Translations under genes and position numbers: made by a program
Shown: piece after piece, positions 6,925-15,440 of the stretch
How positions within the stretch are numbered: position 1 is the stretch's first letter
Layout: every line of letters starts with the position of its first letter
The notes under the pieces: model-generated
Databases searched by the model: none
What the model saw: the letters and a program-made list of their open reading frames with translations, nothing else
What the model was told of the DNA's origin: nothing
From: an uncultured Eubacteriales bacterium
GTDB lineage: Bacteria; Bacillota; Clostridia; Oscillospirales; Oscillospiraceae
Length of the DNA: 21,723 bases
Reading direction: 5' to 3'
Assembly (NCBI GenBank): GCA_902475855.1
Contig: CABSBF010000030.1
Span: forward strand, 1 to 21,723

Positions 6925-9726
6925 ATGGACTACAAAGACACCATCATCACCCCAAAGACCGATTTCCCCATGCGCGCGGGTCTGCCCCAGCGGGAGCCCG
7001 CCATGCTGGAGCGCTGGAACAAAATCGACGTTTACGGCCAGCTCCTGAAGAAAAACGAGGGCAAGCCCGCCTTCATCCTGCATGACGGCCCTCCCTTCTC
7101 CAACGGCGACCTGCACATGGGTCACGCGCTGAATAAGACGCTCAAGGACTTCATCGTCCGCTCCTATGCGATGCGCGGCTACTACACCCCCTATGTCCCC
7201 GGCTGGGACAACCACGGTATGCCCATCGAGTCGGCCATCATCAAGAAGAACAAGCTCAACCACAAGGCCATGCCCGTCACGGAATTCCGCAGTGCCTGCG
7301 AGGCCTTCGCACAGGATTTCATCAACCGTCAGATGGCCGGCTTCCGCCGTCTGGGTGTCATGGGCGACTGGGCGCACCCCTACAAGACCATGGACCGGCA
7401 CTTTGAGGCCGAGGAGGTCAAGGTCTTCGGCGAGATGTTCCGCAAGGGCTACATTTATAAGGGTCTGAAGCCCGTGTACTGGTGCCCGAAGGACGAGACC
7501 GCGCTGGCCGAGGCCGAGATCGAGTATCAGGACGACCCCTGCACCTCCATCTATGTCAAGTTCGCCGTCAAGGACGATAAGGGCAAGCTGGCCGCATACG
7601 GCACTGCAAACACCTACTTCATCATCTGGACGACAACCACCTGGACCCTGCCCGGCAACCTTGCCATCGCCCTGAACCCCCTGGAGGACTACGTTCTCTT
7701 GCAGGCGGACAACGGTGAGCGCTATATCGTCGCCGCCGCGCTGGCCGAAAAGACCATGCAGGCCGGCAAGATCGGGCACTATGAAGAGCTGGCGCGCTTC
7801 GACGGCCGCTTCTTCGAGTATATGACTGCGCAGCATCCCTTCCTCGACCGTGATTCCCTGCTGGTCGTGGCGGACTATGTCACCATGGACTCCGGCACGG
7901 GCTGCGTCCACACCGCCCCCGGCTTCGGCGCGGACGACTACCAGACCTGCCGCCGCTACAACATGGATCTGATCGTCCCCGTGGACGACCGCGGCTATCA
8001 GACCGCCGACGCCGGCAAGTTCGCCGGAATGCGTTATGATGCCTCCAACAAGGCGATCTTCGACGATCTGGTTTCCACCGGCGCACTGTTCGCCTCCGAG
8101 GAATTCACCCACAGCTACCCGCACTGCTGGCGCTGCAAGAGCCCCATCATCTTCCGCGCCACGCCGCAGTGGTTCTGCTCCGTCGAGTCCTTCAAGGACG
8201 AGGCCGTCGCCGCCTGTGACAATGTCAAGTGGCTGCCCGCGTGGGGCAAGGACCGCATGATCTCCATGATCCGCGACCGCGCCGACTGGTGCATCTCCCG
8301 TCAGCGCCGCTGGGGTCTGCCCATCCCTGTGTTCTACTGCAAGGACTGCGGCAAGCCCGTCTGCACGCCGGAAACCATCGCGCACATCTCCAGGCTCTTT
8401 GACGAGCACGGCTCGAACTACTGGTTCGCGCACGAGGCCATGGAGCTGGTGCCGGAGGGTCTGAGCTGCCCGCACTGCGGCGGCAAGACCTTTGAAAAGG
8501 AAACCGACACCCTCGACGGCTGGTTTGACTCCGGCTCCACGCACATCGCCTCCCTGCGCCGTGAGCATCCCGAGCAGTGGCCCGCGACCATGTATCTTGA
8601 GGGTGCCGACCAGTACCGCGGCTGGTTCCAGTCGAGCCTGCTGACAAGCGTCGGCGCACTGGGCGAAGGCGCTCCCTTCCGCGAGTGCCTGACCCACGGC
8701 TGGACGGTCGACGGCGAGGGCAAGGCCATGCACAAGTCCCTCGGCAACGGCGTCGATCCGGCCGAGCTCATCCGCGACTTCGGCGCGGACATCGTCCGCC
8801 TGTGGGCGGCGAGCGCGGACTACCGCGTGGACGTGCGCTGCTCCAAGGAGATCTTCAAGCAGCTCTCGCAGAGCTATCTGAAGTTCCGCAACACCGCGCG
8901 CTACTGCCTCGGCAACCTCGACGGCTTCGACGCAGACCACCTCGTCGCGCCGGAAGAGATGCTTGAGCTCGACCGTTGGGCGGTGACGAAGCTCAACGCG
9001 CTGATCGAGACCGGCTTCCGCGCCTATGAAAACTACGAATTCCATGTCCTGACCCATGCGATCAACGACTTCTGCGTGGTGGAGCTTTCAAGCTTCTACC
9101 TGGACATCCTCAAGGACCGCCTGTACTGCGAGGAGCGCGACGGCCTCAAGCGCCGCAGCGCCCAGACCGCACTGTACCTGATCCTCGATGCGATGGCGCG
9201 GATGTTCGCGCCCATTCTGGCCTTCACCTGCGACGAGATCTGGCAGGCCATGCCGCACCGCAGCGGCGACGACACGAGAAACGTCGTCCTCAACGAGATG
9301 GTCAAGCCCTACACCGCCTACGCGCTGGATGCGGCCGCCATGCAGAAGTGGGACACGCTCATCGCCCTGCGCAACGACGTCAACGGCGTTCTGGAAACCG
9401 CCCGCGCCGACAAGCGCATTGGCAAGGCGCTGGAGGCGCACGTCGCGCTCTACGCCGAGGACGAAGCCTCCCGTGCCGCGCTGGAGGCCGTGAAGGAGCT
9501 GGATCTGGCGGAGCTGTTCATCGTCTCCGACGTGCTGCTGGAAAACGGCGCGCCTAAGGAGGAAAATGTCTGCGGTACCGGCGCAAACTTCCCCGGTATG
9601 CGCATTGAGGTGCTGCCCGCAGCCGGTGTGAAGTGCCCGCGCTGCTGGATGCACTCCACCGAGGCCAATGCGGAGGGACTCTGCCCGCGCTGCGCGCGTG
9701 TGCTCTCCGGCCTGACGCTGGATTGA
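6925..9726 (+). CDS. ileS: Isoleucyl-tRNA synthetase
   Basis: A 933-residue class I synthetase that charges tRNA-Ile. The HIGH motif is HMGH at residues 64-67 (GDLHMGHALNKTLKDF). The CP1 editing domain shows WTTTTWTLPGNLAI and GTGCVHTAPGFGADDY, followed by DWCISRQRRWGLPIPVFYC and DTLDGWFDSGSTH. The KMSKS loop reads AMHKS at about 601-605, so the first Lys and the Ser of the motif differ while the second Lys stays. The C-terminal zinc finger is CPRC at 904-907 and CPRC at 920-923, typical of the bacterial ileS type. GGAGG precedes the ATG. It is controlled by the isoleucine T-box upstream and closed by a terminator at 9735-9767. Length and domain order are normal. Confidence 0.98.
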   Translation: MDYKDTIITPKTDFPMRAGLPQREPAMLERWNKIDVYGQLLKKNEGKPAFILHDGPPFSNGDLHMGHALNKTLKDFIVRSYAMRGYYTPYVPGWDNHGMPIESAIIKKNKLNHKAMPVTEFRSACEAFAQDFINRQMAGFRRLGVMGDWAHPYKTMDRHFEAEEVKVFGEMFRKGYIYKGLKPVYWCPKDETALAEAEIEYQDDPCTSIYVKFAVKDDKGKLAAYGTANTYFIIWTTTTWTLPGNLAIALNPLEDYVLLQADNGERYIVAAALAEKTMQAGKIGHYEELARFDGRFFEYMTAQHPFLDRDSLLVVADYVTMDSGTGCVHTAPGFGADDYQTCRRYNMDLIVPVDDRGYQTADAGKFAGMRYDASNKAIFDDLVSTGALFASEEFTHSYPHCWRCKSPIIFRATPQWFCSVESFKDEAVAACDNVKWLPAWGKDRMISMIRDRADWCISRQRRWGLPIPVFYCKDCGKPVCTPETIAHISRLFDEHGSNYWFAHEAMELVPEGLSCPHCGGKTFEKETDTLDGWFDSGSTHIASLRREHPEQWPATMYLEGADQYRGWFQSSLLTSVGALGEGAPFRECLTHGWTVDGEGKAMHKSLGNGVDPAELIRDFGADIVRLWAASADYRVDVRCSKEIFKQLSQSYLKFRNTARYCLGNLDGFDADHLVAPEEMLELDRWAVTKLNALIETGFRAYENYEFHVLTHAINDFCVVELSSFYLDILKDRLYCEERDGLKRRSAQTALYLILDAMARMFAPILAFTCDEIWQAMPHRSGDDTRNVVLNEMVKPYTAYALDAAAMQKWDTLIALRNDVNGVLETARADKRIGKALEAHVALYAEDEASRAALEAVKELDLAELFIVSDVLLENGAPKEENVCGTGANFPGMRIEVLPAAGVKCPRCWMHSTEANAEGLCPRCARVLSGLTLD

Positions 9727-9734
9727 TCGGATCT

Positions 9735-9767
9735 TCCGCCCCTGCCACCGCGACAGGGGCGGATTTT
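9735..9767 (+). terminator. Intrinsic terminator after ileS
   Basis: TCCGCCCCTG (9735-9744) pairs perfectly with CAGGGGCGGA (9754-9763) around a 9-nt loop, followed by TTTT. The T-tract is short, so read-through into the next gene is possible. Confidence 0.7.
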
Positions 9768-9788
9768 CCACCCCAAAGGAGGAATGCT

Positions 9789-10961
9789 ATGCAACAGGTA
9801 TGTCTGCGGCGCGGCGAGGAGAAGGACATTCTCGCCGGCGCGCGCCTGATCTATGACAACGAAATCGACTGGGTGGACGAGGACTGCGCCGACGGCGGCG
9901 TGGTCGAGGTCCGCGACAGCCGGATGCGCTTCGTCGCAAAGGGCTTCTACAACGGGAACTCCAAGATCCTCGTGCGGGTGCTGACGCTCGACCGAACCGA
10001 AGCCATCGACCGCGATTTCTTCCGCCGCCGCATCGCCGCGGCGTGGGAAAACCGGCAGCTTCTGGGCTTTTCCGATGCCTGCCGCGTGGTGTTCGGCGAA
10101 TCGGACGGCCTGCCCGGCCTGACGGTGGACAAGTTCGGCGATTGCCTCTCCATTCAGATTGTTTCCCTCGGCATGGAGCTGCGCAGGGACGAGATCGTCG
10201 AAACGCTCGTCGAGCTCTTTGCTCCCCGCTGCATCTACGAACGCGACGACGTCGCCGTCCGCGAAAAGGAGGGTATGCAGCAGCGCAAGGGCTGCCTTTA
10301 CGGCACGGTGCCGGAGGAGCTGATCATCCGCGAGCACGACGCGCTCATGCGGGTCGATCTGGTAAACGGCCAGAAAACCGGCCATTTCCTCGACCAGCAG
10401 GAAAACCGCGGCCGCCTCAAGCCCTACGCCGCCGGGCGCACGGTGCTCGACCTCTGCTGCTGCACGGGCGGCTTCTCCGTCCATGCCGCGCTCTACGGCG
10501 CGAAAAGTGTCGAAGCCTCGGACGTCTCCGAAGCCGCGCTGGCCATGGTGCGCGAGAATGCCGCGCGCAACGGCGTGGCCGGCAGCATCACAACCACCTG
10601 CGCCAACGCCTTTGACCTCGTCAAGCGCTACACGGAGGAGGGCCGGCACTTTGGTCTCGTCATCTGCGACCCGCCGGCCTTTGCCAAGAGTAAAAGCGCA
10701 CTTGACGGCGCCTACCGCGGCTACAAAGAGCTGAATCTGCGCTGTATGCGCCTGTGCGAGCCGGGCGGCTTCCTCGTCACCTGCTCATGCAGCCAGTACA
10801 TGACCGCCCCGCTCTTTGAAAAAATGCTCCGCGACGCCGCGGCCGACTGCGGCCGCCCCGTGCGCCTTCTGGAACGCCTGACCCAGTCGCGCGACCATCC
10901 GGCCGACCTGAACGCCGATTATGCGCTGTACCTCAAGGGCTGTATCCTACAGGTGCTCTGA
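9789..10961 (+). CDS. rlmI: RlmI-like 23S rRNA (cytosine-C5) methyltransferase
   Basis: A 390-residue class I SAM-dependent methyltransferase of the RlmI/YccW family, whose E. coli member makes m5C1962 in 23S rRNA. The N-terminal ~75 residues form a PUA-like RNA-binding domain (QVCLRRGEEKDILAG, YDNEIDW). The middle includes GLPGLTVDKFGDCLSIQ and KTGHFLDQQENR. The SAM-binding motif is VLDLCCCTGGFSVHAALYGA at about residues 219-238, followed by LVICDPPAFAKSK and VTCSCSQYM, whose Cys is the likely catalytic nucleophile. The start at 9789 is supported by AAAGGAGG at 9775-9782; an ATG at 9784 is out of frame. It lies after the ileS terminator and so may depend on read-through or an unseen promoter. 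The exact rRNA target is inferred from family. Confidence 0.88.
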   Translation: MQQVCLRRGEEKDILAGARLIYDNEIDWVDEDCADGGVVEVRDSRMRFVAKGFYNGNSKILVRVLTLDRTEAIDRDFFRRRIAAAWENRQLLGFSDACRVVFGESDGLPGLTVDKFGDCLSIQIVSLGMELRRDEIVETLVELFAPRCIYERDDVAVREKEGMQQRKGCLYGTVPEELIIREHDALMRVDLVNGQKTGHFLDQQENRGRLKPYAAGRTVLDLCCCTGGFSVHAALYGAKSVEASDVSEAALAMVRENAARNGVAGSITTTCANAFDLVKRYTEEGRHFGLVICDPPAFAKSKSALDGAYRGYKELNLRCMRLCEPGGFLVTCSCSQYMTAPLFEKMLRDAAADCGRPVRLLERLTQSRDHPADLNADYALYLKGCILQVL

Positions 10962-10985
10962 ACGCTTTTCTTTTTCCGAAGAATA

Positions 10986-10994
10986 TGTTATGAT
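10986..10994 (+). promoter_or_regulatory. Extended -10 promoter before the M3 peptidase operon
   Basis: TGTTATGAT fits the extended -10 form TGn-TATAAT, with TATGAT at 10989-10994. The best -35 at 17-nt spacing is only TTTTCT (10966-10971), which is tolerable for an extended -10 promoter. It lies 25-30 nt after the methyltransferase stop and about 30 nt before the next start codon, so it would drive M3 peptidase, mnmE and the genes that follow. Confidence 0.5.
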
Positions 10995-11024
10995 ACCATC
11001 AGAACAAAAATGGAGGTTTTCCCC

Positions 11025-12788
11025 ATGAAAAAACGGATTCTTGTCCTGACGGCACTGATTCTTGCCTTCTCTCTGTGCTTGCAGGGCTGCGGACTTCTCA
11101 CGGCCACCATCAGCAAACTGCTGACCACCCTTCCCTCCCCGGACTGGAAGCGCCCGGACTATTCCGCAGGTGCGATTGATTACACCGACTATACCCGCCC
11201 CTATCCGCCCCATGTCGACCCTGTCGTCTTTTCCGAGATGCCGTATGAGCGCCCGGATGTGGACGCGCTCTGCGCCGCACTGGAACAGGTGGGCGCAGAC
11301 GCTGCGGAAAAATCAAAGCTCGACGTGCTGGATGGCTATGTCGCCGCCTACGAGCAGTATGTCCATTTTTACACCATGAGCAACCTCGTCTACATCCGCT
11401 ACACGCTGGATCTGAACAACGAATACCTCAACACGGAGTACCTCTGGTGCGAGGAGCAGACCCCGCTGGTGGAAAAGGCACTGGAGGACTGCTACTGTGC
11501 AATGGCCGCCTCTCCCCTGCGCGACGCGCTGGAGTCGGACTATTTCGGAGAGGATTTCTTCCTCGGCTATGACGGCGACGGCATCTACTCCAATCCCAGA
11601 GTCGTCGAGCTGATGCAGCAGGAGGCCGACCTTCAGGCGCAGTACATGGCCCTGACAAGCGACATGACCGTCACCTACGAGGGCGAGGAGGTCCTGTTCT
11701 CGGAGGCGCTGGCAAGCACGCAGGACTATGAAAAATACTACGCCCTCATCGACCTCTACTGCGAGAAATACAACCCCCTGGCGTCGGATCTGTTTATCCG
11801 GCTCGTCAAGACCCGCCGCGCACTGGCGCAGGAGACGGGCTACGCCAGCTATGCCGAATACGCCTACGACACTGCCTACTACCGCGACTACACCCCCGCG
11901 CAGGCCGAGCGCTACCTTGCCGACGTGCGCGCCGAGCTGGTACCGCTTTTTACAGGCTACTCCGCCGCGCCGCTGCCCAGCACGGACTCCGACGAGATCA
12001 TGCGGCTGCTGGAGGGTGCGGTCACCGCGCTGGGGCACGAATTTGCCACCGCCTACAGCTTCCTTCAGGCCTATGAGCTCTATGACATTTCCTCCTCCTC
12101 GAGCAAGATGCCCGGCTCCTACGAAACCTATCTGGAGGACTATGAGGCGCCCTTCATGTACATTTCCCCGGTGGGCGATCTCCGCGACCTTCTGACGGCG
12201 GCGCATGAATTCGGCCATTTCACCGACGGCTTCGTCAACTGCAACCTGACCGACTCCACGGACGTCGCCGAGGTCTTCTCCCAGGGGCTGGAATACCTGA
12301 CGCTGGACGCGGCGGATCTGTCCGTCCTGCACCGCTACGCCCTCAAACAGAGCAAGATGACCGATTCCCTTCTGACCTTCCTCTCGCAGGCATGCTACTA
12401 CGACTTTGAATGCCGCGTGTTCGCCCTGCCGGACGAGGAACTGACGCAGGAAAACGTGAACGCCCTGTTTTTGCAGTGCAATCAGGAATACGGCATGGCG
12501 ACCGAGGGCTTTGAAACCTACGATTCCATGGGCTGGTTCGAGATCCAGCATTTCTTCATTGCGCCGTATTATATGATCAGCTATTGCGTTTCCAACGACC
12601 TTGCGCTGCAAATCTACGCGCTGGAGCAGCAGACGCAGGGCGCGGGACTGACAAAATACACCGATATGCTCTACACCGCCGCCGGTTCGACGCTTCTGGC
12701 CTTCGCGGAGGCAAACGGACTGGAATCCCCCTTTGCCGAGGGGCGCGTTGCAGAGCTGGCAGATTTTCTGGAGGCGCAGATCAAATGA
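11025..12788 (+). CDS. M3-family metallopeptidase, lipoprotein
   Basis: A 587-residue predicted lipoprotein zinc peptidase of the oligoendopeptidase F/thimet type. The N-terminus MKKRILVLTALILAFSL ends in a lipobox with LQGC, Cys22, so it should be anchored on the outer face of the membrane. The zinc motif HEFGH is at residues 394-398 and the third ligand is probably E416 in DVAEVFSQGLEY, the pattern of family M3. These enzymes usually cut short peptides inside the cell; an exported form suggests trimming of external peptides for nutrition or signal turnover, which is inference. I chose the ATG at 11025, preceded by TGGAGG, over the one at 11010 because it gives a clean signal peptide. The stop overlaps the mnmE start (ATGA). 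Confidence 0.88.
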   Translation: MKKRILVLTALILAFSLCLQGCGLLTATISKLLTTLPSPDWKRPDYSAGAIDYTDYTRPYPPHVDPVVFSEMPYERPDVDALCAALEQVGADAAEKSKLDVLDGYVAAYEQYVHFYTMSNLVYIRYTLDLNNEYLNTEYLWCEEQTPLVEKALEDCYCAMAASPLRDALESDYFGEDFFLGYDGDGIYSNPRVVELMQQEADLQAQYMALTSDMTVTYEGEEVLFSEALASTQDYEKYYALIDLYCEKYNPLASDLFIRLVKTRRALAQETGYASYAEYAYDTAYYRDYTPAQAERYLADVRAELVPLFTGYSAAPLPSTDSDEIMRLLEGAVTALGHEFATAYSFLQAYELYDISSSSSKMPGSYETYLEDYEAPFMYISPVGDLRDLLTAAHEFGHFTDGFVNCNLTDSTDVAEVFSQGLEYLTLDAADLSVLHRYALKQSKMTDSLLTFLSQACYYDFECRVFALPDEELTQENVNALFLQCNQEYGMATEGFETYDSMGWFEIQHFFIAPYYMISYCVSNDLALQIYALEQQTQGAGLTKYTDMLYTAAGSTLLAFAEANGLESPFAEGRVAELADFLEAQIK

Positions 12789-14146
12789 GCGATGTCATTG
12801 CCGCCATCGCCACGGGCAAAGTACCCTGTGCGATCGGCATTCTCCGGCTGTCCGGTCCCGGCTGCGCCGAGGCCGCGGGCCGGGTCTTTACCCTGCGCGG
12901 CGGGCTTCCGCTGGCGCAGGCTCCGAACCGCAAGCTCATGCTCGGCACGCTCCATGACCGGCAGGGGCGCGTGATCGACGAGGCGCTGGCCGTCTACACC
13001 CGCGCCCCGCACAGCTACACCGGGGAGGACACCGTGGAGCTGCAATGCCACGGCTCGCCCGCCATGCTGGCCGCCGGGCTGGAGGCGCTTCTGGCCGCGG
13101 GCGCGCGGCAGGCGCTGCCCGGTGAATTCACCAGGCGTGCCTTTCTGAACGGCCAGCTCGACCTGACACAGGCCGAGGCCGTGATCGACCTGATCGACGC
13201 GGAAACCGCCGAGGCTGCGGCCAACGCCGCAGGGCAGCTCGGCGGCGCGCTGCTGCGGCGCATCGACCCCGTTTACAACGATCTGCGCGACCTGTGCAGT
13301 CATTTCCATGCGGTGCTCGACTACCCGGACGAGGACATTGAGGACTTCGGCCGGGACGAGCTGGCACAGACCCTCCGCCGCGCGGCGGAGGCCGTTTCCG
13401 CGCTGCTTTCCACCTATGAGCGCGGAAAAATTCTCAAGCAGGGCGTCCGCACCGTCCTTCTGGGGCGGCCGAACGCCGGAAAATCCTCCCTGTTCAATGC
13501 CCTGGCGGGCTTCGACCGCGTGATCGTCACGGAAATTGCCGGCACAACGCGCGATACCGTAGAGGAGCCGGTAAGGGTCGGCAGCGTTCTGCTGCGCCTG
13601 ACGGACACCGCCGGCATCCGCGAGGCGGGCGACCGCATCGAGGCCATGGGCGTGGAGCGCTCGGAGCAGGCCGCGCGGGAGGCGCAGCTTGCCATTTTCG
13701 TGTGCGACGGTTCGCAGCCACCGGACGCGGAGGACAGGCGCGCCATGCAGGCCGCGCTCGCTGCGCCGGAGCACATCGCCGTGATCAACAAGTCGGATCT
13801 CCCCCTGTGCATTTCTCCGGAGGAGCTGCCCTTTGACACCGTGCTTACCCTCTCGGCCTCGACGGGCGAGGGGCTGGATGCGCTCACGCGGGAGATCGCC
13901 CGCCGCTTCGCCTCGGATGCGCACTGCGACGGCTCCCTTCTGACCAATCCGCGGCAGTTCGGCGCGCTGACACAGGCGCAGGACGCGCTGCGCCGTGCGC
14001 AGGCGGCACTTCTGGCCTGTATCACGCCGGACGCCGTCCTGACGGACGTGGAGCTTGCCATGCAGGCGCTGGGCGAGGTCACGGGGCGCACCGTCCGCGA
14101 GGACATCACCAACCGTATCTTTGAACGCTTCTGCGTCGGAAAGTGA
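12785..14146 (+). CDS. mnmE: tRNA uridine-5-carboxymethylaminomethyl GTPase MnmE
   Basis: MnmE works with MnmG to build the cmnm5 group on U34 of tRNAs reading NNA/NNG codons. The 453-residue protein has the N-terminal folate-binding domain (IAAIATGKVPCAIGILRLSG, YTGEDTVELQCHG, PGEFTRRAFLNGQLDLTQAEA). The inserted G domain shows G1 GRPNAGKSS at about 226-234, G2 GTTRD, G3 DTAG and G4 NKSD. The protein ends in FCVGK, the family's C-terminal C-x-G-K catalytic motif. The ATG at 12785 overlaps the M3 peptidase stop (ATGA), implying coupled translation. Its partner mnmG is three genes downstream in the same run. Length is normal. Confidence 0.97.
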   Translation: MSDVIAAIATGKVPCAIGILRLSGPGCAEAAGRVFTLRGGLPLAQAPNRKLMLGTLHDRQGRVIDEALAVYTRAPHSYTGEDTVELQCHGSPAMLAAGLEALLAAGARQALPGEFTRRAFLNGQLDLTQAEAVIDLIDAETAEAAANAAGQLGGALLRRIDPVYNDLRDLCSHFHAVLDYPDEDIEDFGRDELAQTLRRAAEAVSALLSTYERGKILKQGVRTVLLGRPNAGKSSLFNALAGFDRVIVTEIAGTTRDTVEEPVRVGSVLLRLTDTAGIREAGDRIEAMGVERSEQAAREAQLAIFVCDGSQPPDAEDRRAMQAALAAPEHIAVINKSDLPLCISPEELPFDTVLTLSASTGEGLDALTREIARRFASDAHCDGSLLTNPRQFGALTQAQDALRRAQAALLACITPDAVLTDVELAMQALGEVTGRTVREDITNRIFERFCVGK

Positions 14147-14152
14147 GCGCTT

Positions 14153-14740
14153 ATGGCAAACGTCAACGACATCCCCCGCGGCTACGCCATGACCGGCAAG
14201 CTGAACCTGCGCGCCGACCCGAAGGAATACCGGCGCTGGAATCTGTTTTCCGCCGTTCTCGGCCTCTGCCTGATCGCGCTCGGCTGGGTCTGGCGCGGCT
14301 TTGCGCCGCTCAAGGCGCTGTTTGAGGCCGGATTCTCGGTCTATTTCCTGCGCATCGCGGCGCTGGCCGCCGGACTGTTCCTCTACGCACAGGGCTATCA
14401 GCTCACGCGGGCGCTGCTCCTGCGGCTGCTCGGCGGGCAGGCGCCCTGCTGGCGGCGGCAGGGTCTGCTGCAAATTCCCGGCAGCTACGCCTATTTTTCC
14501 CGCGGCCGTTTTGCGCTGGCCGCACTGAGCCCGCTGCTTCTGTGGACGGCCGCCCTGCTGGGCGTGTGTTTCCTCGTCCCGGCGGACTGGTTCTGGATCG
14601 TCTACCTGATCCTGATCTACAACCTCGGCGGCAATCTGGCCGTCTTGCACGCCGTCTGTTACGTCCTGCGCGCTCCGGAAACCGCCCTTGTGCGCACGAC
14701 CGGCGTGCAGACCCTCATCTACACGGAGGAACATCCATGA
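14153..14740 (+). CDS. DUF3267-like membrane protein lacking the HExxH metal motif
   Basis: A 195-residue integral membrane protein with about four hydrophobic segments (near residues 30-50, 62-82, 122-142 and 145-165). The layout resembles DUF3267, a family related to site-2/M50-type zinc proteases: a membrane helix, a HExxH-like site, GSYAYFSRGRFALAALSPLLL, then an N-rich helix and a short tail before VQTLIY. At the place where HELxHA would be expected, this protein has YQLTRA (Y82, Q83, R86). The later N..GGNL position also lacks the usual Asp. It is therefore probably not an active protease, if the family call is right. The gene begins 6 nt after mnmE and overlaps rsmG by 4 nt, so it is part of that operon. 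Role unknown. Confidence 0.6.
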   Translation: MANVNDIPRGYAMTGKLNLRADPKEYRRWNLFSAVLGLCLIALGWVWRGFAPLKALFEAGFSVYFLRIAALAAGLFLYAQGYQLTRALLLRLLGGQAPCWRRQGLLQIPGSYAYFSRGRFALAALSPLLLWTAALLGVCFLVPADWFWIVYLILIYNLGGNLAVLHAVCYVLRAPETALVRTTGVQTLIYTEEHP

Positions 14741-15426
14741 AAGAAACTCTGCGTGCCGAGGCGCTGCGCCTAGGCATCCCCCTGACGGAGGCGCAGCTTG
14801 ACCGCTTCTGCGCCTTCGGCGCGGCACTGCTGGAAAAAAATAAGGTCATGAACCTCACGGCCATCACCGATCCCGAGGCCGTGGCGCGCCTGCACTTTGC
14901 CGACTGCCTGACCCTCCTGACCGCCGCCGATCTCAGGGGCAAATCCCTCATCGACGTCGGCTGCGGCGCGGGCTTCCCCGGCGTGCCGCTGAAACTGGCC
15001 GAGCCTTCCATCCGCCTGACCCTGCTCGACAGCCTGCAAAAGCGTGTGCATTGGCTGGACGAAACGCTCTCGTCCATGGGCGTGGAGGCCGAATGCGTCG
15101 CGGCGCGCGCGGAGGAGTTCCCCGCCCGCGAGCGCTATGATTTTGCCGTTTCCCGCGCGGTGGCGCGCTTAAATATCCTCGCCGAGCTCTGTCTTCCCTT
15201 CGTCCGGGTCGGCGGCGCCTTCCTTGCAATGAAGGGCGCAGCGGCGCAGGAGGAACTGGACGAGGCCGCGCGCGGCATTTGCCTCCTCGGGGGCAAGGTC
15301 GAGGCAGTCAAAACCTACGACATCGGCGGCGCGGAGCACCGCGTGATCGTTATCCGCAAGGTGCGCCCGACGCCCCCGGCCTATCCGCGCCGCTTTGCAA
15401 AAATCAAACTGCAACCTCTTTCGTAA
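14737..15426 (+). CDS. rsmG: 16S rRNA (guanine527-N7)-methyltransferase RsmG
   Basis: RsmG (GidB) methylates N7 of G527 in the 530 loop of 16S rRNA; loss gives low-level streptomycin resistance in several bacteria. The 229-residue product shows the N-terminal helix LEKNKVMNLTAI, motif I SLIDVGCGAGFPGVPLKLA at about residues 69-87, LTLLDSLQKRVHWL, AVSRAVARLNILAEL and the final RYPRRFAKI typical of the family. I chose the ATG at 14737, which overlaps the stop of the preceding gene (ATGA), rather than an in-frame ATG far upstream at 14542. It lies before mnmG here; the more common order is mnmE-mnmG-rsmG. Confidence 0.96.
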   Translation: MKETLRAEALRLGIPLTEAQLDRFCAFGAALLEKNKVMNLTAITDPEAVARLHFADCLTLLTAADLRGKSLIDVGCGAGFPGVPLKLAEPSIRLTLLDSLQKRVHWLDETLSSMGVEAECVAARAEEFPARERYDFAVSRAVARLNILAELCLPFVRVGGAFLAMKGAAAQEELDEAARGICLLGGKVEAVKTYDIGGAEHRVIVIRKVRPTPPAYPRRFAKIKLQPLS

Positions 15427-15440
15427 AGGACTTGATCTCC

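Noticed and set aside
5701..9057. 1118-codon minus-strand open frame
   Set aside because: It is antisense to sepF, divIVA, the T-box and ileS, crosses several real genes, and has no recognisable domain; a by-product of high GC.
9633..9788. Longer start for the RlmI-like gene inside ileS
   Set aside because: It runs through the ileS zinc-finger codons and the terminator; AAAGGAGG supports 9789.
12671..14827. 718-codon minus-strand open frame
   Set aside because: Antisense to mnmE and neighbours, which have full family motifs; no domain in the shadow product.
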